Origin: UBA11222 sp030652895
GTDB taxonomy: Bacteria; Pseudomonadota; Alphaproteobacteria; UBA11222
Assembly: GCA_038318895.1 (NCBI GenBank)
Contig: JBBQCS010000002.1
Span: forward strand, 1-64,000
DNA length: 64,000 nt
Direction of reading: 5' to 3'
The notes beneath the pieces are model-generated. The model worked only from the letters and a program-made list of their open reading frames with translations. It did not search any database and was not told the origin of the DNA. Positions 46,428-53,123 of the stretch are shown here, in pieces. Each line of letters starts with the position of its first letter. The first letter of the stretch is position 1. The translations under genes were made by a program, and so were the position numbers.

Positions 46428-47503
46428 TGTCGCACAATACATTCGGGCATCTGTTTCGCGTCACCACCTGGGGGGAATCCCATGGGCCAGCACTGGGCTG
46501 CGTAATCGACGGCGCGCCGCCGCGTCTGGCCCTATCCGAGCCGGATATTCAGGTCTGGCTGGATAAACGCCGGCCCGGCCAGTCACGCTTTACCACCCAG
46601 CGCCGTGAACCCGATGCCGTGAAGATCCTGTCCGGCACATTTGAAGGCAAAACCACCGGCACGCCAATCAGCCTGCTGATCGAAAATGTCGATCAGCGCT
46701 CGAAAGACTATGGCGATGTGATGGATAAATTCCGCCCCGGCCATGCGGACTATACATATCTGGCCAAATATGGCGTGCGCGACTATCGCGGCGGCGGGCG
46801 GCAATCGGCGCGCGAAACGGCGGCGCGGGTGGCTGCGGGCGCCGTCGCGCGCATTATCCTGGGTAAAAAGATCAAGATACGCGGCGCGCTGGTGCAGATG
46901 GGACCGCACAAAATAGATCCCAAAAACTGGAAGTGGGCGGAGACAGAAAAAAATCCGTTCTGGTGCCCCGACGCCAGCGCCGCACAAGCCTGGGAAACCT
47001 ATCTGGACGGAGTGCGCAAGGCCGGGTCGTCATGCGGCGCGGTCATCGAAGTGCGCGCAACCGGCGTTCCCGTGGGGCTCGGCGCACCCATTTACGGCAA
47101 GCTTGACGCAGATCTGGCGCAGGCGCTGATGAGCATCAATGCGGTCAAAGGTGTCGAGATCGGCGACGGGTTTGCGGCGGCAGCATTAACCGGTGAAGAA
47201 AACGCCGATGAAATGCGTAGCGTCAAGGGCTCCAAGCTTCCAAAATTCTCCGCCAACCACGCAGGCGGTATTCTGGGCGGCATTTCCACCGGCCAGGAAA
47301 TTGTGGCGCGCTTTGCAGTAAAACCGACCAGTTCAATACTCAGTCCACGAAACACTGTCACCCGCGGCGGCAAAAATACCGAAATTATCACCAAGGGCCG
47401 CCACGACCCCTGCGTCGGCATTCGCGCCGTGCCTGTGGGTGAAGCGATGCTGGCCTGTGTGCTGGCTGACCATCTGTTGCGGCACCGCGCGCAAAATGGC
47501 TAA
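46427..47503 (+). CDS. aroC: Chorismate synthase
   Basis: A 358-residue FMN-dependent enzyme making chorismate from EPSP, the end of the shikimate pathway. Signature segments are GESHGPALGCVIDGAPP near 14-30, RPGHADYTYLAKYG near 103 and DYRGGGRQSARETAARVAAGA (in part: RGGGRQSARETAAR) near 118, plus RHDPCVGIRAVPVGEAM near the end. Length is standard. It is coupled to fabI upstream and to the thioesterase downstream (eight-base overlap). Confidence 0.96.
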   Translation: MSHNTFGHLFRVTTWGESHGPALGCVIDGAPPRLALSEPDIQVWLDKRRPGQSRFTTQRREPDAVKILSGTFEGKTTGTPISLLIENVDQRSKDYGDVMDKFRPGHADYTYLAKYGVRDYRGGGRQSARETAARVAAGAVARIILGKKIKIRGALVQMGPHKIDPKNWKWAETEKNPFWCPDASAAQAWETYLDGVRKAGSSCGAVIEVRATGVPVGLGAPIYGKLDADLAQALMSINAVKGVEIGDGFAAAALTGEENADEMRSVKGSKLPKFSANHAGGILGGISTGQEIVARFAVKPTSSILSPRNTVTRGGKNTEIITKGRHDPCVGIRAVPVGEAMLACVLADHLLRHRAQNG

Positions 47504-47996
47504 CGCGCAGGATATTCCCAAAGGTTTTGAACCTTTGCCCGGGAAGACCACCTTTATTCATCATGCCGGGCCGGTTTATTGGGGCGAGAGCGAGAATCAG
47601 TTCGTGCTAGGGTTTCGCGTCGCCCCGCACCACGTCAATCCTGCCGGGATGTGCAATGGCGGCATGTTGATGACGGTGATGGATCTGGGGCTCATCGTTG
47701 GCATTATTGTCAACCAGCCGGACGGAAATTTTTCACCAACTATGAGCCTTTCGGTCGATTTTATTGCGGCAGCACAACTCGGTGACTGGGTGGAAAGCCG
47801 CGTCGATTTCGTGCACCTGACCAAACGGCGCGGCTATGCAAGCGGCCGTCTGGTTGGCCCCAAAGGATTGATCATGCGCGCCAACGGCGCATTCAGTTTC
47901 CCGCCTGCGGGCGATCCGCGCTTCAATGTCGACGGCCCGACGCTGCGCGACGTAATTGTTGACCGCCTGAAACAGAAAAACGCAGCGCGCGGATAA
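47496..47996 (+). CDS. PaaI-type hot-dog fold thioesterase
   Basis: About 166 residues with the hot-dog motif HHVNPAGMCNGGMLMTVMDLG near residue 44-64 (in part: NPAGMCNGGMLMTVMD) and the second-strand SLSVDFIAAAQLGDWVE. Such proteins hydrolyse acyl-CoA thioesters; substrate unknown. The frame is open upstream to 47439 inside aroC, but ATG 47496 overlaps the aroC stop by eight bases and gives a normal length. Last gene of the fabI-aroC-thioesterase run. Confidence 0.87.
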   Translation: MANAQDIPKGFEPLPGKTTFIHHAGPVYWGESENQFVLGFRVAPHHVNPAGMCNGGMLMTVMDLGLIVGIIVNQPDGNFSPTMSLSVDFIAAAQLGDWVESRVDFVHLTKRRGYASGRLVGPKGLIMRANGAFSFPPAGDPRFNVDGPTLRDVIVDRLKQKNAARG

Positions 47997-48016
47997 TGCG
48001 TAAGCCCTATCGCCGG

Positions 48017-48640
48017 TCAGAAATCGGTCTTGGAAAGCGCCCGCACCCGCCGGTCATCAGGCCATGGCGCCGCATCGCCGGGAGCAACATCCGCGCTGAT
48101 GATCAACGTACCGGTGCGCGGCGCATCCAGGGTGACGCTGCCGCCAGCATTTGATACTTCTACTTTACCCGACAACAGCAATACGCCGTACACGCCATCG
48201 ATCGGTCCTGCCCAGAAATCCGTGCCGCGGACACCGATCGTGGCGACCGGGGTTTTAATCATCAGTTTTCCGGGATGCCCTCTGGCGCCGCTGACAAAAC
48301 GCAACGCGCCGGTAATAAGATCAATGGTGGCGGAGCCATCTTTCTCGTAAACAAAGTCATCCAGCCGTACTTGCGCATTTTCGCCCATTACAAGACTGGT
48401 CTCGTCAGCCAGCCGTAATTCTGCCCGGGCCTGCGCACCGGTCGCCACCATCTCGTTTCGAAACACCGGATTTCCCACAGTCAGGGATCGCGCTGGATCG
48501 TTAGCCGACGGTCTGGCGGTGACTTCATTCCTGGCCTTCTCGATCTTGCCAACCTGCCCCTCTTCAACCGCCAGTGCAGACATGAAAGCGGACAAACCTA
48601 AGATCAAGATTGTAGCGCGGATCGTATGTGTAATACGCAT
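48017..48640 (-). CDS. Exported FecR-domain protein
   Basis: About 207 residues with a signal peptide (about 1-24) and one FecR domain: GAQARAELRLADETSLVMGENAQVRLDDF (e.g. ADETSLVMGENAQVRLDDF), LITGALRFVSG and IKTPVATIGVRGTDFWAG. There is no cytoplasmic anti-sigma part or membrane helix after the signal, so this is the stand-alone periplasmic type rather than a FecR anti-sigma factor. No sigma factor or TonB receptor is adjacent. It is divergent from a porin gene with a 66-base gap that holds a perfect inverted repeat. ATG 48640 was preferred over a TTG at 48697 that would lie inside the repeat. Confidence 0.82.
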   Translation of the reverse strand: MRITHTIRATILILGLSAFMSALAVEEGQVGKIEKARNEVTARPSANDPARSLTVGNPVFRNEMVATGAQARAELRLADETSLVMGENAQVRLDDFVYEKDGSATIDLITGALRFVSGARGHPGKLMIKTPVATIGVRGTDFWAGPIDGVYGVLLLSGKVEVSNAGGSVTLDAPRTGTLIISADVAPGDAAPWPDDRRVRALSKTDF

Positions 48641-48663
48641 TTGAGTATTTTCTGCCTGTGTTA

Positions 48664-48705
48664 TGCTGTGATGCCGAGTCACCCATAGAATGAGCAATCA
48701 CAGCA
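48664..48705. promoter_or_regulatory. Perfect inverted repeat in the FecR-domain / porin divergent gap
   Basis: TGCTGTGAT (48664-48672) and ATCACAGCA (48697-48705) are perfect nine-base arms separated by 24 bases. The right arm ends one base before the porin ATG (48707), where there is no Shine-Dalgarno. It may be an operator for both genes or a hairpin over the porin start. Confidence 0.55.
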
Positions 48706-48706
48706 A

Positions 48707-49921
48707 ATGAATTTACCGTGTCGTACCGGCGCCGCCGTGCTGGTGCTTTTATATAGCACTACACCCGGCCAGGCGGGGGAGTTTACCGACACAATGTTGC
48801 ACGGCGGGGCATGGCTTGATCTGCGCTACCGTGCCGAACTGGTGGATCAGGAAAATCTGCCCCGCAACGCCAGCGCCCACACCCTGCGCAGCCGCGCGGG
48901 CTATACGACCGGGGTCTATCGTGGGCTATCGGCGCTGGCCGAGTTTGAACATATCGTCCATTTGGGAGCGGAGCGTTTCAATAACGGCAATGAACCGGGA
49001 TCACCCTATCCGTTAGTAACCGATCCGGACACCGCGGAGCTTAATCAGGCCGCCCTGCGGTATGATGCACCGCTGCAAACCACCGTGATCCTGGGCCGTC
49101 AGCGTATCCTGCACGACAATGAACGCTTTATCGGCGATGTCGGCTTTCGCCAGAACATGCAAACCTTTGATGCGGTGTCGCTCATCAACCGCACGGTTCC
49201 TAAAACCGAATTGCGGTACGAATATATCTCCCGCGCCAATCGTATTTTTGGGCGCGAGTCCGCGTTCGGCGATTGGGAAATGGATGGTCACGCACTAAGC
49301 GCCGCCTGGCAGGGATGGCGCGCCGGGAAACTGACCGGTTACGGCTATCTGTTCGACATTGACGAACGTCAGGATTTATCCAGCCAGACATATGGTGCGC
49401 GCTGGGACGCGCGCGGCTTTGATATGCAGGGATGGCGTTTCAAATATATAGCCGAAGTTGCCTGGCAGACAGACTATGGCAATCATCGCGGCGAATATGA
49501 TGCGGGCTATTATCTGCTGCAACCCAGCCTCTCACACGGGCCGCTGAGCGTGAGCGCCGGCTACGAAGTATTAGGCGGAGATGGTAGCAACGCCTTTACC
49601 ACACCGCTGGCAACTCTGCACAAATTCCAGGGGTTCGCGGATATTTTCAATGCGACGCCCGCCAGGGGCGTAAGGGACGCTATGGCGGATATAAATTATC
49701 AGCGCACCGATATTCGGCCCTTTGATGTGCTGCGCCTGTGGGGTGGGGCGCATCATTTTTCCGCTGCCGATGGCGGGGACACTTATGGGCAAGAGTATTA
49801 TGTCGCGGGCGCATTAACTTTCCATGGGGTTTACAGCGAAATAAAGGCCGCAGTTTATGCGGCGGACGGATTTGGCGCAGATACACAGAAAGTGTGGTTC
49901 ACGCTGGCGAAAGGCTTTTAG
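48707..49921 (+). CDS. Alginate-export-type outer membrane porin
   Basis: A 404-residue protein with a signal peptide (about 1-23, ending GQAG) and repeated amphipathic strands. Segments such as LRYRAELVDQENLPRNASAHTLRSRAGYTTG (e.g. AHTLRSRAGYTTG), RQRILHDNERFIGDVGFRQN and FDAVSLINR match the Alginate_exp family of 18-strand barrels (AlgE-like). The C terminus ends in Phe as outer membrane proteins do. Selectivity is unknown and no alginate genes are nearby. Divergent from the FecR-domain gene. Confidence 0.87.
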   Translation: MNLPCRTGAAVLVLLYSTTPGQAGEFTDTMLHGGAWLDLRYRAELVDQENLPRNASAHTLRSRAGYTTGVYRGLSALAEFEHIVHLGAERFNNGNEPGSPYPLVTDPDTAELNQAALRYDAPLQTTVILGRQRILHDNERFIGDVGFRQNMQTFDAVSLINRTVPKTELRYEYISRANRIFGRESAFGDWEMDGHALSAAWQGWRAGKLTGYGYLFDIDERQDLSSQTYGARWDARGFDMQGWRFKYIAEVAWQTDYGNHRGEYDAGYYLLQPSLSHGPLSVSAGYEVLGGDGSNAFTTPLATLHKFQGFADIFNATPARGVRDAMADINYQRTDIRPFDVLRLWGGAHHFSAADGGDTYGQEYYVAGALTFHGVYSEIKAAVYAADGFGADTQKVWFTLAKGF

Positions 49922-49963
49922 CCTGGGATAAACTTCGAAAGCGGAAATTATGGAGATTTTCTT

Positions 49964-50461
49964 ATGGTGGATGCTCGCAAGCCCGTTCACACCGGTGGCT
50001 GCCAGTGCGGCGCGGTACGCTATGCGGTCTATGCTGCGCCGGCGAACCCTCTGATTTGTCATTGCCGTGCGTGCCAGAAGGCCTTTGGATCTCCTTTCGC
50101 GGCTCTAGTGACGACTTCCCATGATCAGTTTGCCTGGACGCGCGGCGCCCCCGCCTGGTTTGCCAGCTCCAGCGCCGTTGAGCGGGGGTTTTGCCCACAA
50201 TGTGGCACACCATTATCGCGCCAGCAGCTCGACCGGACGCAAATTCAAATCTCGATAGGCAGCTTCGATGATCCCGGCAAACTCTCGCCGGTCAAACAAA
50301 TCTGTGTCGATAAAGGTGTGCCATGGTTCACAACGCTTGCCGCACTGGACGCGTTGCAAACTTCAGAAATCCTATCCCCGGAATTTCATGACAACTTGAA
50401 AAACCATCAGCATCCCGACCATGACACCCTGGCTTGGCCATCTGCCGGCGGGCAGTCGTAA
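49964..50461 (+). CDS. GFA / CENP-V family zinc protein, copy 1
   Basis: A 165-residue GFA-domain protein. The zinc motifs are GGCQCGAVRY (about 11-20), CHCRACQKAFG (about 32-42) and CPQCGTPL (about 77-84). The family was named for glutathione-dependent formaldehyde-activating enzyme, but most members have no tested activity. It shares long identical peptide stretches with the protein at 51074, including the start (ARKPVHTGGCQCGAVRYAVY) and the NHQHPDHDT / NRQHPDHDT tail. GGAG lies eight bases before the ATG. Confidence 0.9.
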   Translation: MVDARKPVHTGGCQCGAVRYAVYAAPANPLICHCRACQKAFGSPFAALVTTSHDQFAWTRGAPAWFASSSAVERGFCPQCGTPLSRQQLDRTQIQISIGSFDDPGKLSPVKQICVDKGVPWFTTLAALDALQTSEILSPEFHDNLKNHQHPDHDTLAWPSAGGQS

Positions 50462-50500
50462 AGAAATAAGCAAACAGCAATTCAAACGAGAGGAATGCGT

Positions 50501-51022
50501 ATGCGGACGCCGCTACAAAAGCTGCCAAACAAATTTCGGGGTGATGGTGCGGCATTACCGCCAAGACCCGGCAGTAAGGCCATTGCCCTGGCCGGACTGG
50601 GCGGGTTTATCGCGATTGCGGTATTGGCACTGCTGACGGACTATCTATCTATGGCACTGATCCTTGGATCCTTTGGCGCCTCGTGTGTGCTTGTATTCGG
50701 CTATCCCGACGCGCCATTTTCCCAGCCACGAAACGTCATTGGGGGACATTTTATCAGTTCGCTGATCGGTCTTACTTTTTTGTATTTTGTCGGACCGCAA
50801 TGGTGGTCGGTGGCGATGGCCGTAGGGGTAACGATTGCGGTAATGATGCTCACGCGCACGGTGCACCCACCTGCGGGATCAAACCCGGTAATCGTATTCC
50901 TGACTGCGCCCGCCTGGGACTTTTTACTCTTCCCCTCGCTTGCAGGGGCGCTTATTTTGGCTTTGATAGGATTGATCTATAATAACGCTACACGTACCGC
51001 CAAATATCCGAAATATTGGTAG
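50501..51022 (+). CDS. HPP family membrane protein
   Basis: About 173 residues with four membrane helices and the signature TVHPPAGSNPV near residue 125 that gives the HPP family its name. HPP proteins of cyanobacteria and chloroplasts have been linked to nitrite transport; the substrate here is unknown. GGA lies six bases before ATG 50501, while ATG 50495 is too close to it. It sits between two GFA genes on the same strand. Confidence 0.9.
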   Translation: MRTPLQKLPNKFRGDGAALPPRPGSKAIALAGLGGFIAIAVLALLTDYLSMALILGSFGASCVLVFGYPDAPFSQPRNVIGGHFISSLIGLTFLYFVGPQWWSVAMAVGVTIAVMMLTRTVHPPAGSNPVIVFLTAPAWDFLLFPSLAGALILALIGLIYNNATRTAKYPKYW

Positions 51023-51073
51023 TAACCAAGTCGAAAAAGGCTATCCCGTACCTGTGGACAACAGGAGACTGTC

Positions 51074-51565
51074 ATGACCAAAGCTCGCAAACCCGTTCAC
51101 ACTGGTGGCTGCCAGTGCGGCGCAGTACGCTATGCGGTCTATGCCGAGCCGTTGCATTCGGTGATTTGTCATTGCCGCATGTGCCAGAAGGCCTTTGGTT
51201 CATTTTTTGCGCCCTTTGTCAGCGTCCCCCACGACCAGTTTTCCTGGACCCGTGGCGGGCCGGCGCTATTCGCCAGTTCGCAACTTTTACAGCGTGGGTT
51301 TTGCGGCGCCTGCGGAACGCCCTTGTCGTGTCAGACAATTGGGGCCGGGGAAATTAGTCTTACGACGGGCAGTTTCGATCATCCGGAAAAACTTCAGCCA
51401 ACATTTCAGGCCGGAACAGAGGGGCGGATGCCGTGGTTAAGCGAACTTCCCGCTTTGCGGGGTAAAACGACGGACCAGCTTATGTCCAGGAATACTCTCG
51501 ACAAACTCGAAAACCGCCAGCATCCCGACCACGATACGTCCGAATGGCCACCAGAGAAGGGTTAG
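51074..51565 (+). CDS. GFA / CENP-V family zinc protein, copy 2
   Basis: A 163-residue paralogue of the protein at 49964 with the same zinc motifs (GGCQCGAVRY, CHCRMCQKAFG, CGACGTPL). The first about 130 bases are nearly the same in the two genes with mostly silent differences, and the middle and C-terminal parts diverge more. AGGAG precedes the ATG by six bases; a small CCTGT/ACAGG inverted repeat (51051-51065) overlaps that site and could hide it. Follows the HPP gene after 51 bases. Confidence 0.9.
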   Translation: MTKARKPVHTGGCQCGAVRYAVYAEPLHSVICHCRMCQKAFGSFFAPFVSVPHDQFSWTRGGPALFASSQLLQRGFCGACGTPLSCQTIGAGEISLTTGSFDHPEKLQPTFQAGTEGRMPWLSELPALRGKTTDQLMSRNTLDKLENRQHPDHDTSEWPPEKG

Positions 51566-51601
51566 GACTGCGTTATTCCGGCCTTTGCAGTGCGATTCTG
51601 C

Positions 51602-51630
51602 TTGAGCCACGTTCGCACTAGGGTTATAAG
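51602..51630 (+). promoter_or_regulatory. Candidate sigma-70 promoter of rpsT
   Basis: TTGAGC (51602-51607) and TATAAG (51625-51630) with 17 bases between. A GATTC (51594-51598) lies just before the -35. The leader to the rpsT ATG would be about 34 bases. Confidence 0.6.
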
Positions 51631-51670
51631 GCCCCCTTCTCCAACAGGCATTTTCAGGGCTTACACCAAT

Positions 51671-51937
51671 ATGGCGAATAGCAAGCAGGCAAAAAAGCGC
51701 ATTCGGCAAACCGCCGCACGAACCGCAGTTAATGGGGCCCGCCGCAGCCGTGTCCGTAGCTTTGTCCGCGTTGTTGAAGACGCTATCGTAAAAGGGGACC
51801 GTTCTGCGGCCTTGGAGGCCCTTAAAGTGGTTGAACCGGAACTGATGCGCGGTGCGCAAAAAGGCGCGCTGAAAAAGCGGGCCGCCTCGCGCAAAGTATC
51901 GCGCTTGACCGTGCGGGTAAACAACCTCGCGGTGTAG
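51671..51937 (+). CDS. rpsT: 30S ribosomal protein S20
   Basis: An 88-residue basic protein starting MANSKQAKKRIRQTA and containing the NGARRSRVRSFVR and RAASRKVSRLTVRVN segments of S20. It binds 16S rRNA in the small subunit. The frame is open upstream to 51590, but ATG 51671 gives the canonical start. rpsT placed before dnaA is common in alphaproteobacteria. Confidence 0.96.
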   Translation: MANSKQAKKRIRQTAARTAVNGARRSRVRSFVRVVEDAIVKGDRSAALEALKVVEPELMRGAQKGALKKRAASRKVSRLTVRVNNLAV

Positions 51938-52024
51938 GGTGATTTTGATTTGATCCACGCCATGCGGCTTGGGTTTAACCAATGAATCCGCCCTATTCTA
52001 GAATGTTCCAATGCAGCGATATGT

Positions 52025-52068
52025 GTTTAATTAGGCGGCAAAACGGCACCAATTAAACGAATGCCGCC
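52025..52068. repeat. Two interleaved perfect inverted repeats
   Basis: GTTTAATT (52025-52032) matches AATTAAAC (52051-52058), and GGCGGCA (52034-52040) matches TGCCGCC (52062-52068). The order a, b, a', b' means the two stems cannot form as simple hairpins together; they are either alternative hairpins or a pseudoknot-like topology. It lies 88 bases after rpsT. Confidence 0.75.
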
Positions 52069-52116
52069 CTAGTCCCGGCTTACAGGAAATCTGTCGTTCC
52101 ATCTTATCTGGGACAG

Positions 52117-52130
52117 ACCAATCAATTGGT
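52117..52130. repeat. Small palindrome
   Basis: ACCAAT-CA-ATTGGT is a perfect six-base dyad. Just before it GTCCC (52072-52076) can pair with GGGAC (52110-52114). Confidence 0.6.
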
Positions 52131-52467
52131 ATTGCTAGTGATTGTTTTGCGGCAACACCAGTTATGGGTGCGCTGCGGCAAAACGGGGTTGTGTTATATC
52201 AGCAACAATTTCAGGCGTTTCTCAGGCGAAAAAATAAAACGGAAGCCCGTTTTCCAGCTAATGTCTGACTGCAAAAAGCGTTTTCTGAGGTCAAGAAAAA
52301 TATCTTCAAAAAACAGAAATTTTATTGGCTTCACCCTATTGCGCCCAAAATTTGTCCCAGTTACAGTATTGAACGTTGGTTAAAGCGGCGTCATTAGCTA
52401 GAAAAAACAATTTAAAATCTGCATATTTCTCACAGACTTCGGCTCTGGGGTGTCTCTTGTGGCATTA

Positions 52468-52514
52468 ATAGTTACGATAGTAAGTATAAACTAGAACTAT
52501 ACTATCTTTAGTAA
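52468..52514. repeat. AT-rich nested dyads upstream of the rhodanese gene
   Basis: ATAGT occurs at 52468-52472 and 52477-52481 and its complement ACTAT at 52496-52500 and 52501-52505. GATAGTA (52476-52482) pairs perfectly with TACTATC (52500-52506), and the flanks TTAC (52472-52475) and GTAA (52511-52514) also match. The pattern fits an operator or an unwinding element. Confidence 0.55.
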
Positions 52515-52565
52515 TAAGCTATTTTTATCTATTATGCTCTTAACTTCTATGCAGATTGGGAAGTA

Positions 52566-53042
52566 ATGACCCGTTCCGAACCAGATAATCCGTTGCCAAA
52601 CGACACTGCTTCACGTGGATACGCTGGAGACATTGACCCCAAACAGGCGTGGGATCTGTTGTCAACAGAAAGCGACGCGGTGCTTGTGGATGTACGCACC
52701 AGCGCCGAATGGAGCTTCGTTGGCCTTGCAGACCTTTCGTCTTTGGGCAAACAACCTGTGACGATCGAATGGCAAAGCCTGCCCGCTATGGCGCGCAACC
52801 CGAATTTTGATAGCGATACAAAAGGTGCGCTCTCGCAACTAAGCACTAGCCCGGATAGCGCTGTAATATTTATTTGCCGCTCTGGCGCGCGTTCACGCGA
52901 AGCCGCAATCAGCCTGGCGCGGCTGGGTTTTAAGCGCTGTTATAATCTTGCCGGCGGTTTTGAAGGGGATATTGATACTGAGCGTCATCGCGGAAGGCGC
53001 AGCGGGTGGAAGTTCCATGGCCTGCCATGGAAACAGACTTAA
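52566..53042 (+). CDS. Rhodanese-like domain protein
   Basis: A 158-residue single-domain protein. The active-site loop CRSGARS is at 104-110 with Cys104, and the DVRTSAEWSFVGL motif is near 42-54. Rhodanese domains carry sulfane sulfur as a cysteine persulfide; the partner is unknown. It lies 81 bases upstream of dnaA on the same strand, so some dnaA transcription may begin here. The start context has GGGAAGT just before the ATG. Confidence 0.9.
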   Translation: MTRSEPDNPLPNDTASRGYAGDIDPKQAWDLLSTESDAVLVDVRTSAEWSFVGLADLSSLGKQPVTIEWQSLPAMARNPNFDSDTKGALSQLSTSPDSAVIFICRSGARSREAAISLARLGFKRCYNLAGGFEGDIDTERHRGRRSGWKFHGLPWKQT

Positions 53043-53068
53043 ACGACCCAAAATCATTAAAATTCCCG

Positions 53069-53073
53069 GATTC
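53069..53073. promoter_or_regulatory. GANTC (CcrM) site in the dnaA upstream region
   Basis: A GATTC lies 51 bases before the dnaA start. In Caulobacter, dnaA transcription responds to methylation at a GANTC site; here only the sequence motif is seen. Confidence 0.4.
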
Positions 53074-53123
53074 CAAAACTTCTGGGGCGGCAAGTATCAG
53101 AATTTATCGTTACAGGGGGGTTA

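Larger units (their letters stand above)
51938..52565. other. Structured non-coding gap between rpsT and the rhodanese gene
   Basis: This 628-base stretch is markedly AT-rich compared with its neighbours and has no credible gene. It holds several inverted repeats listed separately (52025-52068, 52117-52130 and 52468-52514) and two copies of CGGCAAAACGG (near 52036 and 52173). No TTATCCACA-type DnaA box was found. It is a candidate replication-origin or small-RNA locus only by position. Confidence 0.5.

Noticed and set aside
51053..51061. TGTGGACAA, one mismatch from a DnaA box
   Set aside because: It is a single copy between the HPP and second GFA genes with no companions, and part of a small inverted repeat around the GFA ribosome-binding site.
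52126..52383. An 85-codon open frame in the gap after rpsT
   Set aside because: No ribosome-binding site, AT-driven composition and no domain; it overlaps the inverted-repeat region.
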